A program made the position numbers and the translations under genes. The notes under the pieces are model-generated. The model did not search any database. It had not been told where the DNA came from and saw only the letters and a list, made by a program, of their open reading frames with translations. DNA of 34,329 bases from CAUYXJ01 sp963577065 (lineage in GTDB: Bacteria; Chloroflexota; Dehalococcoidia; Tepidiformales; Tepidiformaceae): NCBI GenBank assembly GCA_963577065.1, contig CAUYXJ010000019.1, positions 1 to 34,329 of the forward strand. The letters are read 5' to 3'. The first letter of the stretch is position 1, and each line of letters starts with the position of its first letter. Of this stretch, positions 16,072 to 23,946 are shown in pieces.

Positions 16072-17592
16072 TCAATGGATGCGACCGGAGTAGTCGATCT
16101 CCTCTTCGTACTCCTCCTCTTCGTCTTGGACGCGTGGGCCCCGGGGGCGCTTCTTCTTGGCCTCGGGCTCTTCCTTCCGCGTAGGGAGCACGTCTTCGGC
16201 GAAGCGAATCGCGGTCGGTCGCTCCTCGGGGAGGACCAGGGTGGGCACTTCGTACTCCTCGCCGTCGTCCTCGTCCCGCGCTTCCTCGCCGTAGTCCTCG
16301 GCCTCGCGGGTTTCCTCGTCGGGGATCTCCATCTCCGCCAGGGCAGCGGGGAAGGCGACATCCTCTTCGCCCTCGACGAGTGCAGGCGCCTCTTCGACGC
16401 TGGCGGCGGGAGGGGCAACCATCGGTGCCCGTGACTCCGCGATCTCGGGCAGTGGGGGCGCCTGTGCGAGCTGCAGGATATCGAGGTCGGGCTCGGTGCC
16501 CGGCAGGAAGGCGTCGAAGGCCGAGGGCGCCTCGACGATGCTGTCCTCCTCCCGCTCCGCGCCGCTCTGGCTGCGGATGCTCACGCGGTAGCCGGTCAGC
16601 TTCGCGGCGAGCCGCGCGTTCTGGCCCTCCTTGCCGATCGCCAGTGAGAGCATCGAATCGGGAACGACGACCACGGCTTCGCGCTCCTCCTCGTCCAGCT
16701 GCACTTCGAGCACCTGGGCGGGACTGAGCGCGTTCGTGACGAACTCCACGGGATCTGGATCCCATTTGATGATGTCCACGCGCTCGCCCCCGAGCTCGTT
16801 GACGATGTTCTGGATGCGCGAACCACGCATACCCACACACGCGCCGATGGGGTCGACGCTGGGGAGGCGGCCGTGCACGGCAACCTTGCTGCGGTGGCCG
16901 CCCTCGCGTGCGATCGCCTTGATCTCCACGCGGCCCTGCGCCACCTCTGGCACCTCGACTTCGAAGAGCCGCCGCAGGAGCAGCCGATGCCCCCGGCTCA
17001 CGATCACCTGCGGACCCTTCGTCTCGTCGTTGACCTCGAGCAGAAGGACCTTCACGCGCTCACCCGCGCGCAGGTGCTCGTTGCGCACCATCTCGCTGCC
17101 GGGGAGGAGGGCCTCGGTACCGCGCCCGATCTCGACGATCGCCTGGCGGGGTTCGACCCGCTGGACGGTGCCCAGCAGCACTTCGCCCTGCTTATCGGCG
17201 TACTCCTCGTAGACGGCGCCGCGCTCCGCTTCGCGCAGGCGCTGCAGCACTACTTGCTTGGCGGTCTGGGCGGCGATTCGACCGGCGTTCTCAGGCGGCT
17301 TCACCTCGAACTCGAGGACATCGTCGATTTCCGCGTCGCCCTTGTAGCGTTTCGCCTCATCGAGCGTCATCTCGAGATCGTCATCCTCCACGCTCGTGAC
17401 CACGGTCTTCTGGATGAACGCGCTGATATCGCCGGTTTCGCCCGAGATCTTGACGTGGACCTCGGGGCCTTCTTCGCCTTCGCGGCGGTAGGCCGAAGCA
17501 AGGGCAGCCTCGACGGCCTCGAAAATCACCTCGCGAGCGAGGTTCTTCTCGGCCGCGAGCTGACCGATCGCGAGCAGAAAATCGTTCTTCAT
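16072..17592 (-). CDS. nusA: transcription termination/antitermination protein NusA
   Basis: NusA binds RNA polymerase and modulates pausing, termination and antitermination. The 506-aa protein has the N-terminal polymerase-binding domain (MKNDFLLAIGQLAAEKNLAR onwards), an S1 domain (about 135-205, with VLLGTVQRVEPRQAIVEIG) and two KH domains (IGACVGMRGSRIQNIVNELG and AIGKEGQNARLAAKLTGYRV). A long acidic C-terminal tail of about 150 residues rich in Glu/Asp/Pro ends in DYSGRIH. The tail is not the AR repeat of enterobacterial NusA. It leads the operon; rimP, its usual upstream partner, is missing. A terminator-like hairpin lies 27 nt before the start codon. Confidence 0.97.
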   Translation of the reverse strand: MKNDFLLAIGQLAAEKNLAREVIFEAVEAALASAYRREGEEGPEVHVKISGETGDISAFIQKTVVTSVEDDDLEMTLDEAKRYKGDAEIDDVLEFEVKPPENAGRIAAQTAKQVVLQRLREAERGAVYEEYADKQGEVLLGTVQRVEPRQAIVEIGRGTEALLPGSEMVRNEHLRAGERVKVLLLEVNDETKGPQVIVSRGHRLLLRRLFEVEVPEVAQGRVEIKAIAREGGHRSKVAVHGRLPSVDPIGACVGMRGSRIQNIVNELGGERVDIIKWDPDPVEFVTNALSPAQVLEVQLDEEEREAVVVVPDSMLSLAIGKEGQNARLAAKLTGYRVSIRSQSGAEREEDSIVEAPSAFDAFLPGTEPDLDILQLAQAPPLPEIAESRAPMVAPPAASVEEAPALVEGEEDVAFPAALAEMEIPDEETREAEDYGEEARDEDDGEEYEVPTLVLPEERPTAIRFAEDVLPTRKEEPEAKKKRPRGPRVQDEEEEYEEEIDYSGRIH

Positions 17593-17619
17593 GTCCCTAG
17601 TCTTCAGTTCCTTATCAAC

Positions 17620-17645
17620 AAAAAAGGCGGGCGTCGCCGCCCACC
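17620..17645 (-). terminator. intrinsic terminator in the nusA leader / after the leucine dehydrogenase gene
   Basis: On the minus strand GGTGGGCG (17645-17638), loop GCGA, CGCCCGCC (17633-17626) forms an 8-bp stem with one G-T wobble, followed directly by TTTTTT (17625-17620). It lies 52 nt past the leucine dehydrogenase stop and 27 nt before the nusA ATG. It can end the upstream transcript or act as an attenuator for nusA. Confidence 0.85.
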
Positions 17646-17667
17646 TCTCCTCGGAGAAGCAGTGCCC

Positions 17668-17676
17668 AGTGTAGCA
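17668..17676 (-). promoter_or_regulatory. candidate extended -10 box for the nusA operon
   Basis: TGCTACACT on the minus strand (17676-17668) is an extended -10 with no convincing -35. A start near 17661 would put the terminator hairpin at about +16 to +42, before nusA. It is the only promoter-like sequence I see between the two genes. Confidence 0.4.
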
Positions 17677-17697
17677 GATACGGTTAGTCCCCCAGGT

Positions 17698-18792
17698 TCA
17701 GATCGGCTTCGCCGTGCGGCTGCGGCTGCGCTCCTGGAGACGCAGCCCGCCGGCCGATCTGATGCGACGCTCGGCCCGATCGATGGCCTCCACGAGCGGC
17801 GTGACGCCGCGCGCACGGCTCCGCTCGAGGAGGTCCAGCGTGGTCGCTTCGAGCCGGTCCACGCGGCGATCGGCCCGCTCTGCGCGGTACTCCTGGCCCA
17901 CTTCCTCGGAGATGTTCACGACACCGCCGGCGTTCACGATGAAGTCGGGGACGTAGAGGACCTGACGCTCCGCCAGATCGACCGCGATCGCGTCATCGGC
18001 GAGCTGATTGTTCGCGCTTCCCACCACCGCCCCACAGCGCAGCTCGGGCACGGTCTGCGCGGTGAGCGCCCCGCCCAGCGCGCAGGGCGCGAAGAGGTCG
18101 CACGCGGTGGCATGAATCGCGCCGGCGCCGGCAACCTCGGCGCCGACCTCAGTCGCCACAGCCCGCAGCGCTGTCTCGTTCACATCCGCAATCGTGAGCC
18201 GCGCGCCGGCCTCCGCGAGAAGCCGAGCGAGGCCGCCACCGACCTTGCCCACGCCCTGAATGGCCACATGCCGTCCCGCGAGCGCGGGCGCGCCCCAGAG
18301 AAACCGCGCGACGCCGCGCATGGCGGCGAGCAGCCCCCGCGCGGTTGCCGGCGAGGGGTCGCCGGAACCACCCGCATCCTGGCCGGTGCCCGTTACGAAA
18401 GCGGTTTCGCGCGCGATCATCTCCATGTCCGCCTGCGTCGTGCCGACGTCTTCTGCGGTGATGTAGCGCCCGCCGAGCGAGTCGATCGCGCGACCGTAGG
18501 CGCGCAGCAAGCGCTCACCCTTCGCCGTTCGTGGGTCACCAAGAATGACACCCTTGCCACCGCCGAGGTCGAGGCCCGCGGCCGCGTTTTTGCGCGTCAT
18601 CGCGCGCGAGAGGCGGAGAGCGTCGGCGAGCGCGTCCTCCTCTGAGGGGTACGGATAGAAGCGCGTTCCGCCCAGGGCCGGACCGAGCGCCGTCGAGTGG
18701 ATCGCGATGATCGCGCGCAGGCCTGAGTCCGCGTCCATCGCGAAGAGCACCTGCTCGTGCCCACCCTCAGCCGTTGCTTCAAAGACTTTCAT
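17698..18792 (-). CDS. leucine/valine dehydrogenase (Glu/Leu/Phe/Val dehydrogenase family)
   Basis: NAD-dependent oxidative deamination of branched-chain amino acids to 2-oxoacids. The 364-aa protein matches the family length. The N-terminal substrate domain has IIAIHSTALGPALGGTRFYP and the catalytic-lysine region AAAGLDLGGGKGVILGDP; the NAD domain has VAIQGVGKVGGGLARLLAEAG. ANNQLADD and DFIVNAGGVVNISEE are typical of leucine dehydrogenase. The start is the ATG at 18792 with ribosome binding site CAGGAGCGG; a much longer upstream frame is spurious because it runs antisense through the alkD remnant. It could be specific for leucine, valine or phenylalanine. Its product would feed the branched-chain-type E1 at the left edge. 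Confidence 0.92.
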   Translation of the reverse strand: MKVFEATAEGGHEQVLFAMDADSGLRAIIAIHSTALGPALGGTRFYPYPSEEDALADALRLSRAMTRKNAAAGLDLGGGKGVILGDPRTAKGERLLRAYGRAIDSLGGRYITAEDVGTTQADMEMIARETAFVTGTGQDAGGSGDPSPATARGLLAAMRGVARFLWGAPALAGRHVAIQGVGKVGGGLARLLAEAGARLTIADVNETALRAVATEVGAEVAGAGAIHATACDLFAPCALGGALTAQTVPELRCGAVVGSANNQLADDAIAVDLAERQVLYVPDFIVNAGGVVNISEEVGQEYRAERADRRVDRLEATTLDLLERSRARGVTPLVEAIDRAERRIRSAGGLRLQERSRSRTAKPI

Positions 18793-18897
18793 GCGCCACC
18801 GCTCCTGCGCGACGCATCGATCGTAGCCGAGCCGGCCGTTCGAGCGCGCTTGGGCGAACCCCCGAGTGGGTTCTGGCGCTGATACGATCGTCGCCCT

Positions 18898-19590
18898 GTG
18901 GCCAGTGGACTCGTGACGGCAGTAGCTGGCGAAATAGAAGCCGGCCTGCGCGCGGCCGCGAACCCGAAACGCGCGGCCAGCGAGAAGCGCTACCTGAAGA
19001 GCGACATCGAGTTCCCGGGGGACCGGTGTCCCGGCTCTGCGGCGCGTGACGAAGACCGCCCTGCGCGACCATTCCGACCTCGCGAACCTGCTCGGGCTCA
19101 CCGAGGAGCTGTCGGGAAACGGGTTGTTCGAGTTGCGGGCGGCGGCGGTGCAGGTGCGCGGCTTTCGCAACACGCTGTTGGAACCGCGGGATGTCGCTGC
19201 GATCGAACCGCTCTGGCGAGAGGCGAAGACGTGGGCGCTCATCGATTCATTGGCGACCACGGTGCTGGCGCCACTCCTCGAGCGACACCCCGCGACTCGA
19301 CCCTCGACCGCTGGGCCCAGGACCACGACTTCTGGGTGCGACGTGCGGCCATGCTGGCACTGCTTCCGGCCCTGCGGCGGGGCGAAGGCGACTTCGCCCG
19401 CAAAGCGATCGACTGGCTCCTCCGCGAGGTCAGCAAGAAACGACCCGCGCTCGTCTCCGCGTGGCTGGCGCCACGCACCCGCCGCGCGTCCGGCGTAACC
19501 GTACGCGAGGCGGTGAAGCACTTGCCGGACGCCGACCGCGAACGGCTGATGGCCGCCTACCGCGAGCATCGCCCCGCCCAGCTGCGCTGA
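18898..19590 (+). pseudogene. AlkD-like DNA alkylation repair enzyme, broken by frameshifts
   Basis: AlkD glycosylases remove alkylated purines using stacked HEAT-like helices. Pieces of one such protein lie in two frames. From GTG 18898: LRAAANPKRAASEKRYLKSD and IEFPG. From about 19030 in the next frame: VPALRRVTKTALRD, NGLFELRAAAVQVRGF, REAKTWALIDSLATTVLAPL. From about 19308 back in the first frame: LDRWAQDHDFWVRRAAMLAL, then RKAIDWLLREVSKKRPALV. At least two indels (near 19020-19030 and 19300-19308) are needed. The helix expected between GDFAR and KAIDW (usually ending EEREFFIRKAIGW) is also missing. Several lesions together argue for a real pseudogene. Confidence 0.82.
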
Positions 19591-19598
19591 CCACACAC

Positions 19599-19621
19599 CT
19601 AGCTGGACTGATTACAGCTAG
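19599..19621. terminator. hairpin between convergent alkD remnant and recG (weak)
   Basis: CTAGCTG (19599-19605) and CAGCTAG (19615-19621) form a perfect 7-bp stem with a 9-nt loop, in the 37 nt between two convergent reading frames. There is no T-run on either side, so termination activity is doubtful. Confidence 0.35.
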
Positions 19622-19627
19622 CTTGAG

Positions 19628-22045
19628 TCAGTTCGCCTCGGCGGCGACTTCGAGGAACGGCTTTGCCGTCGCGGCTAGGCCGCGATGCTCGGGCCGCTGA
19701 AGCTGCGGATCGCGGGCGAGGAGCTCGGCGGCCATCGCCCGCGCCCGGATGAGCAGATCGCGGTCGCTCAAACGCGCGACGCGGAGCATCGTGTTGGCCC
19801 CGCTCTGGGCCATGCCCCAGGCCTCGCCTTCGCCCCGCATCCCGAGGTCGATCTCCGCGAGCTCAAAGCCGTCGGTGGTGCGCTCCATCGCCCGCAGACG
19901 CTGTTGCGCCTCCGGGCCGGGGTCCTCCTCGCTGCTGAAGAGGAGGCAGTAGCCTTGGCGGTCGGAGCGCCCGACCCGGCCACGGAACTGGTGCAGCTGG
20001 CTCAGGCCGAAGCGCTCGGCGCCTTCGATCACGATGGTCGTGGCGTTAGGGATGTCGATGCCTACCTCGACGACGCTGGTCGAGATGAGCACCTGCGTTT
20101 CGCCGCCGCTGAAGCGGCCCATGACCTCGTCCTTCTGGCGGCCGGGCATCCTGCCGTGGAGGAGATCGAGGCGGTAGGCCGCGAGCGGGCCCGCGCCGAG
20201 CCGCTCGTACTCCTCCTCCGCGGAACGCACGTCGAGGACCTGGGACTCGTCCACGAGCGGGCAGATGACGAAGGCCTGCTCACCCTCATCGAGACGCTCG
20301 CGAAGAACGTCATAGGCCTCGTCCCGTTCGTTCGGCTCCACCCACACGGTGCTCACGGGCTTGCGGCCGGGCGGTAGCTCGTCGATCGTCGAGACTTCGA
20401 GATCGCCGTAGACGGTGAGGGCGAGGGTGCGCGGGATGGGGGTCGCCGTCATCACGAGCAGATGCGGATTCCCGCCCTTCTGGCGCAGCTTCGTGCGCTG
20501 ATCGACGCCGAAGCGGTGCTGCTCGTCGATCACGGCGAGGGCGAGCCGCGGGAGCTCGACCGCGTCCTCGATCACGGCGTGCGTGCCGATAACGATGTCG
20601 GCGCCACCGTGGGCGGCGTCCTCGCGGACCTGCGTCTTCTCCGCGGCGGTAAGCGAGCCCGTGAGCAGAACAGCCCGCAGCGGCCGGCCGAGCCAGGCCG
20701 GAGAAAAGACGCCTTCGAAGGCCGAGTCCTCGCCACCGCTGAGAATCTCGATCAGCGAGCGGTAGTGCTGCTCGGCGAGGATCTCGGTGGGCGCCATCAT
20801 CGCCGCCTGCTGGCCAGAGGCGACGGCGGCGAGCATGGCCGCGAAGGCGACGACGGTCTTGCCACTCCCCACATCGCCCTGGAGCAGGCGGAGCATCGGT
20901 ACCGGGTCGGCGAGATCGTCCAGGATCTCGCCGAGCGTGCGGCTTTGCGCCGCGGTGAAGGCAAAGGGCAGCGACGCGAGATAGCCGTCCAGGTGCCCGC
21001 CCAGCGAGAGCTGGGGCGCGCGCCTAGTGCCTTGCCAGGCGGCGCGGCGGAGCAGGACGGCCACCTGGATCGCCAGGAACTCGCCCAGCGCGAGGCGCCG
21101 CCGAGCCTTCTCCACGTCTTCACCTGATTCGGGGGCGTGGAAGGTGCGCACGCAGCTCGCGAAAGGCGCGAGCTCCTCGTCCTTGGCCAGCCAGGCCGGC
21201 ACCGGATCGGGGAGCTTCGCGGCGAGCGCCTCGACAGCCGCGGCCACGGCCCGGCGAATCGCGCGCTGGCTGAGGCCTTGGGTCGCGGGGTAGGTGGGGA
21301 GGAGGCGCCCGGGCCGCATGATCTCCGAATCGAAGGGCTCGTACTCGGGGTTGTCCATCTGCAGGCGGCCGCGGTAGACCCGCGCCCTGCCCGAGACGGC
21401 GAGCTGCTCCCCCTCATTCAGCCCGCGGGCGACGAAAGGCATGTTGAACCACACAACCCGGAGCGAGCCCGAACCGTCGGTGATCACGGCTTCGCTGCCC
21501 CGGACGCGGCGCCCGAAGCGCATCTGGCCCGCGGAAAGGATCGTGCCGACGACGGTCTGGGGAGTGCCATCGGGCGAGAGCTCGGAGATCCGCCGGACGT
21601 CGGTGAAGTCGCGAAAGCGCCGCGGGAAGAAGAGCGCGGCTTCGCCGGCGGTCGTCACGCCAAGCTTCTCGAAGCGCGTGGCGGCACTCTTCCCGACCCC
21701 AGGAAGCCTCGTCACGGGATCGCCGGGGGCCAGGGGGCGCTTCGGCGCGGGCGCGGCGGGCCGTTTGGGGCCGCTCGCTGCTGGCGCCCCCGCGCCACCC
21801 ATCGCCCCCAACGTGGCCTCGATCCAGCGCCGTCGATCGGCCGCCTCCAGTGAGCGGTAGCCGCCGCGGGGAAGCGCGCGCACACGTTCGGCCAGTGGGT
21901 GGCCCAACGGCAGAAGCCCGTCTTCGGCCATCTGGATGAGCATGCGGTCAAGCCCGCCCACGACGGTGCGGTTATCGGCATCGCGCTCGAGCTCCAGCTC
22001 GAACACGCGGCGCAGGCGCGCGACCTCGGAGGGCGCGGACGCCAC
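19628..22045 (-). CDS. recG: ATP-dependent DNA helicase RecG
   Basis: Superfamily 2 helicase that remodels stalled replication forks and Holliday junctions. From the GTG at 22045 the protein is 805 aa, longer than E. coli RecG (about 690) owing to an N-terminal extension of about 120 residues. A helix-hairpin-helix-like VTRLPGVGKSAATRFEKLG precedes the OB-fold wedge domain. Helicase motifs are intact: GDVGSGKTVVAFAA, MAPTEILAEQHYRS, the DEQH box VIDEQHRFGV, MTATPIPRTLALTVYGD and FRGRVGRSDRQGYC. The GTG starts 1 nt after the degV stop, so it is translated from the degV transcript; a much longer open frame upstream is spurious. Confidence 0.95.
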   Translation of the reverse strand: MASAPSEVARLRRVFELELERDADNRTVVGGLDRMLIQMAEDGLLPLGHPLAERVRALPRGGYRSLEAADRRRWIEATLGAMGGAGAPAASGPKRPAAPAPKRPLAPGDPVTRLPGVGKSAATRFEKLGVTTAGEAALFFPRRFRDFTDVRRISELSPDGTPQTVVGTILSAGQMRFGRRVRGSEAVITDGSGSLRVVWFNMPFVARGLNEGEQLAVSGRARVYRGRLQMDNPEYEPFDSEIMRPGRLLPTYPATQGLSQRAIRRAVAAAVEALAAKLPDPVPAWLAKDEELAPFASCVRTFHAPESGEDVEKARRRLALGEFLAIQVAVLLRRAAWQGTRRAPQLSLGGHLDGYLASLPFAFTAAQSRTLGEILDDLADPVPMLRLLQGDVGSGKTVVAFAAMLAAVASGQQAAMMAPTEILAEQHYRSLIEILSGGEDSAFEGVFSPAWLGRPLRAVLLTGSLTAAEKTQVREDAAHGGADIVIGTHAVIEDAVELPRLALAVIDEQHRFGVDQRTKLRQKGGNPHLLVMTATPIPRTLALTVYGDLEVSTIDELPPGRKPVSTVWVEPNERDEAYDVLRERLDEGEQAFVICPLVDESQVLDVRSAEEEYERLGAGPLAAYRLDLLHGRMPGRQKDEVMGRFSGGETQVLISTSVVEVGIDIPNATTIVIEGAERFGLSQLHQFRGRVGRSDRQGYCLLFSSEEDPGPEAQQRLRAMERTTDGFELAEIDLGMRGEGEAWGMAQSGANTMLRVARLSDRDLLIRARAMAAELLARDPQLQRPEHRGLAATAKPFLEVAAEAN

Positions 22046-22046
22046 G

Positions 22047-22889
22047 CTACCGCTCCCGGCGCACCGTGCAGATGCCGGTCGCGTTGGGGCCCACGTACGT
22101 GCCCACGGTGGGGCCGATATGCGCCACCTCGAGCTGCGTGTGCGGGAGCAACGGACGGACGCGTTCCAGCAGCGTAGCGGCGGCCGCGTCGTCCCCCGTC
22201 CAGACCACGTGGAGTGCCTCGATCGTGCGATCCTCGGTCGCGATCTCTTCGATCCGCCGAATCGCGCGGGCGTGGGTGCGCACGCGCTCGAGCGGCGCAA
22301 CCTCACCGCCATCGAGGTGCACGATGGGCTTGATCCGCAGCGCGCTGCCGAGGAAGGCGCCCGCTCGCCCGATCCGGCCCCCGCGCCTGAGGTACTCCAG
22401 CGTGTCCAGCGCCACGACCACGTGCGCGCGCTCCATGCCGCTCCGCGCAGCGGCAGCAACCTCCTCGAGCGAGCCGCCTTTTTGCGCGCGTTCAGCCGCC
22501 GCCATCACAGCAACCCCGAGGCCGATGCTTACCGTGTAGGAGTCGATGAGCTCGACACGGGCGTCGCGATCGCCGTTCTCGCGCGCGACCGAGGCGGAAT
22601 TGAGCGTGCCCGAGAGTCGCGAAGAGATGTGGATCGACACGATTTCGTGGCCCTCGGCCGCGATCGCGCGGTAGACAGCCAGGAACGCCTCGACCGATGG
22701 CTGGCTGGTCTTGGGCAGGTCCGGCGCCGCCACGAGGCGGTCGTAGAACGTTGTCGCGTCGATGTCGATGCCGTCCTGGAGGGCTTCATCGCCGAACAGG
22801 ACTGTGAGGGGAATGACGGTGATGCCGAGTCGAGCCACCGTCTCCGGGGCGAGGTCGCAAGTCGAGTCGGTGACAACACGCACGGCCAT
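22047..22889 (-). CDS. DegV family fatty-acid-binding protein (FakB-like)
   Basis: 280 aa, normal for DegV proteins, which hold a fatty acid in a buried pocket and present it to the kinase FakA. The N-terminus VRVVTDSTCDLAPETVARLG and IVSIHISSRLSGTLNSASVA are the two DegV signatures; YLRRGGRIGRAGAFLGSALR is the third conserved region. Linkage to recG downstream and to fakA about 1 kb away on the other strand supports a role in exogenous fatty-acid activation. Which fatty acid is bound cannot be read from the sequence. A TATACT box on the minus strand (22923-22918) may be its -10. Confidence 0.9.
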   Translation of the reverse strand: MAVRVVTDSTCDLAPETVARLGITVIPLTVLFGDEALQDGIDIDATTFYDRLVAAPDLPKTSQPSVEAFLAVYRAIAAEGHEIVSIHISSRLSGTLNSASVARENGDRDARVELIDSYTVSIGLGVAVMAAAERAQKGGSLEEVAAAARSGMERAHVVVALDTLEYLRRGGRIGRAGAFLGSALRIKPIVHLDGGEVAPLERVRTHARAIRRIEEIATEDRTIEALHVVWTGDDAAAATLLERVRPLLPHTQLEVAHIGPTVGTYVGPNATGICTVRRER

Positions 22890-22979
22890 ACGAAATGCTT
22901 AACCGCCTACACCTTGGAGTATAAGGGGCGCTTCCGCAGGCGGCTGGCGTTCCCGGCGTCTCTCCGCGGGCTCACCGCC

Positions 22980-22985
22980 TAGAAT
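22980..22985 (+). promoter_or_regulatory. -10 box of a putative leaderless promoter for rpe
   Basis: TAGAAT ends 6 nt before the ATG at 22992. There is no Shine-Dalgarno sequence and no recognisable -35. Confidence 0.55.
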
Positions 22986-22991
22986 CGAACC

Positions 22992-23660
22992 ATGCGCACG
23001 CTCCAGCTCGCGCCTTCGATCCTGACCGCGGATTTCGGGCGGCTCGCCGATGAGGTGCGGGCGGCAGAAGCGGGCGGCGCCGATCTCCTCCACCTGGACG
23101 TCATGGACGGCCGCTTCGTCCCCAACATCACCTTCGGACCCGGTCTCGTCGACGCGCTCCGCCGCGTGACGAACCTGCCCTTCGACATCCACCTCATGGT
23201 GATGGAGCCGGAACGGCAGGTGGAGGCGTTCCTGGAGGCGGCGACGACCGTGAACGTCCACGTCGAAGCGACGAACCACGTCAACCGCACACTCGATCAG
23301 ATTCGAAGGGCAGGGGCGGAGGCGGGGATCTGTCTGAATCCGGGCACGCCCCTCGCGGCCATCGAGGAGTCACTGCCCGAGGTGGATCAGGTGATGGTGA
23401 TGACGATCAACCCGGGCTGGGGCGGCCAGCAGATGCTTCCCGCACAGTTGGAGAAGGTCGCGCGGCTGCGCCAGCTTATCGACACCCAGGGCCACCGCGC
23501 GCGCATCGAAATCGATGGAGGCGTGAAGGTCGAAAACGTGGGGCACTGCGCCGTTGCCGGGGCCGACGTGCTCGTCTGCGGGAGCAGCGTCTACAACACC
23601 GTCGCGAGCGTAGCCGAGAACCTCGCCGCGCTCCGGCAGGCGGCTGAAGTTGGGCGCTAG
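22992..23660 (+). CDS. rpe: ribulose-phosphate 3-epimerase
   Basis: Interconverts D-ribulose 5-phosphate and D-xylulose 5-phosphate in the pentose phosphate pathway. The 222-aa TIM barrel is the standard length. Visible signatures are LQLAPSILTADFGRL, LLHLDVMDGRFVPNITFGPG with His34 and catalytic Asp36, FDIHLMVMEP, VMTINPGWGGQQ, and IEIDGGVKVENV with the second catalytic Asp. The C-terminal phosphate-binding region is VCGSSVYN. It is divergent from degV and overlaps the convergent rpmB by 4 nt at its 3' end. Confidence 0.96.
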   Translation: MRTLQLAPSILTADFGRLADEVRAAEAGGADLLHLDVMDGRFVPNITFGPGLVDALRRVTNLPFDIHLMVMEPERQVEAFLEAATTVNVHVEATNHVNRTLDQIRRAGAEAGICLNPGTPLAAIEESLPEVDQVMVMTINPGWGGQQMLPAQLEKVARLRQLIDTQGHRARIEIDGGVKVENVGHCAVAGADVLVCGSSVYNTVASVAENLAALRQAAEVGR

Positions 23661-23869
23661 ACGCTCTTCGAGAGCGTGCGCAGACAGCGGGTGCAGATGT
23701 TCAGGCGCTTCCACGTACCATCGATGAAGACACGCTGCTTGTTGATGTTCGGCTTCAGCTGGCGGCTCTTCTTCGGGGCCTTGCGCTCCCAGCGCCCACC
23801 GTGGCGGTGCCGGATGTGGCGACCGAAAATCGTCTTCTTGTCGCAGACATCGCAGGCGCCGCTGGCCAT
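23657..23869 (-). CDS. rpmB: 50S ribosomal protein L28
   Basis: 70 aa. The N-terminus MASGACDVCDKKTIFGRHIR and the C-terminal CTRCLRTL keep the two CxxC pairs of the zinc-binding form of L28; RQLKPNINKQRVFIDGTWKR is the conserved core. Its stop overlaps the rpe stop tail-to-tail by 4 nt. It is divergent from fakA, as expected from the conserved rpmB-fakA neighbourhood. Confidence 0.96.
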   Translation of the reverse strand: MASGACDVCDKKTIFGRHIRHRHGGRWERKAPKKSRQLKPNINKQRVFIDGTWKRLNICTRCLRTLSKSV

Positions 23870-23946
23870 CGGAAATCGCTCCCTCGGAAGGCTGGGAGAA
23901 CGATGCTAGCACCCGGGTTGGCTATCAGCCATCAGAACTCGCGCTC

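Noticed and set aside
18793..19596. N-terminal extension of about 268 residues on leucine dehydrogenase
   Set aside because: It is antisense to the alkD remnant; the family starts at the ATG at 18792, which has a good ribosome binding site.
22046..22459. N-terminal extension of RecG overlapping degV
   Set aside because: The extension lies out of frame inside degV and is low-complexity; GTG 22045 directly after the degV stop gives a sensible RecG.
22972..22992. GGTTCGATTC on the minus strand as a tRNA T-arm
   Set aside because: No acceptor, anticodon or D-arm partner is found nearby; upstream on that strand is the rpe coding region.
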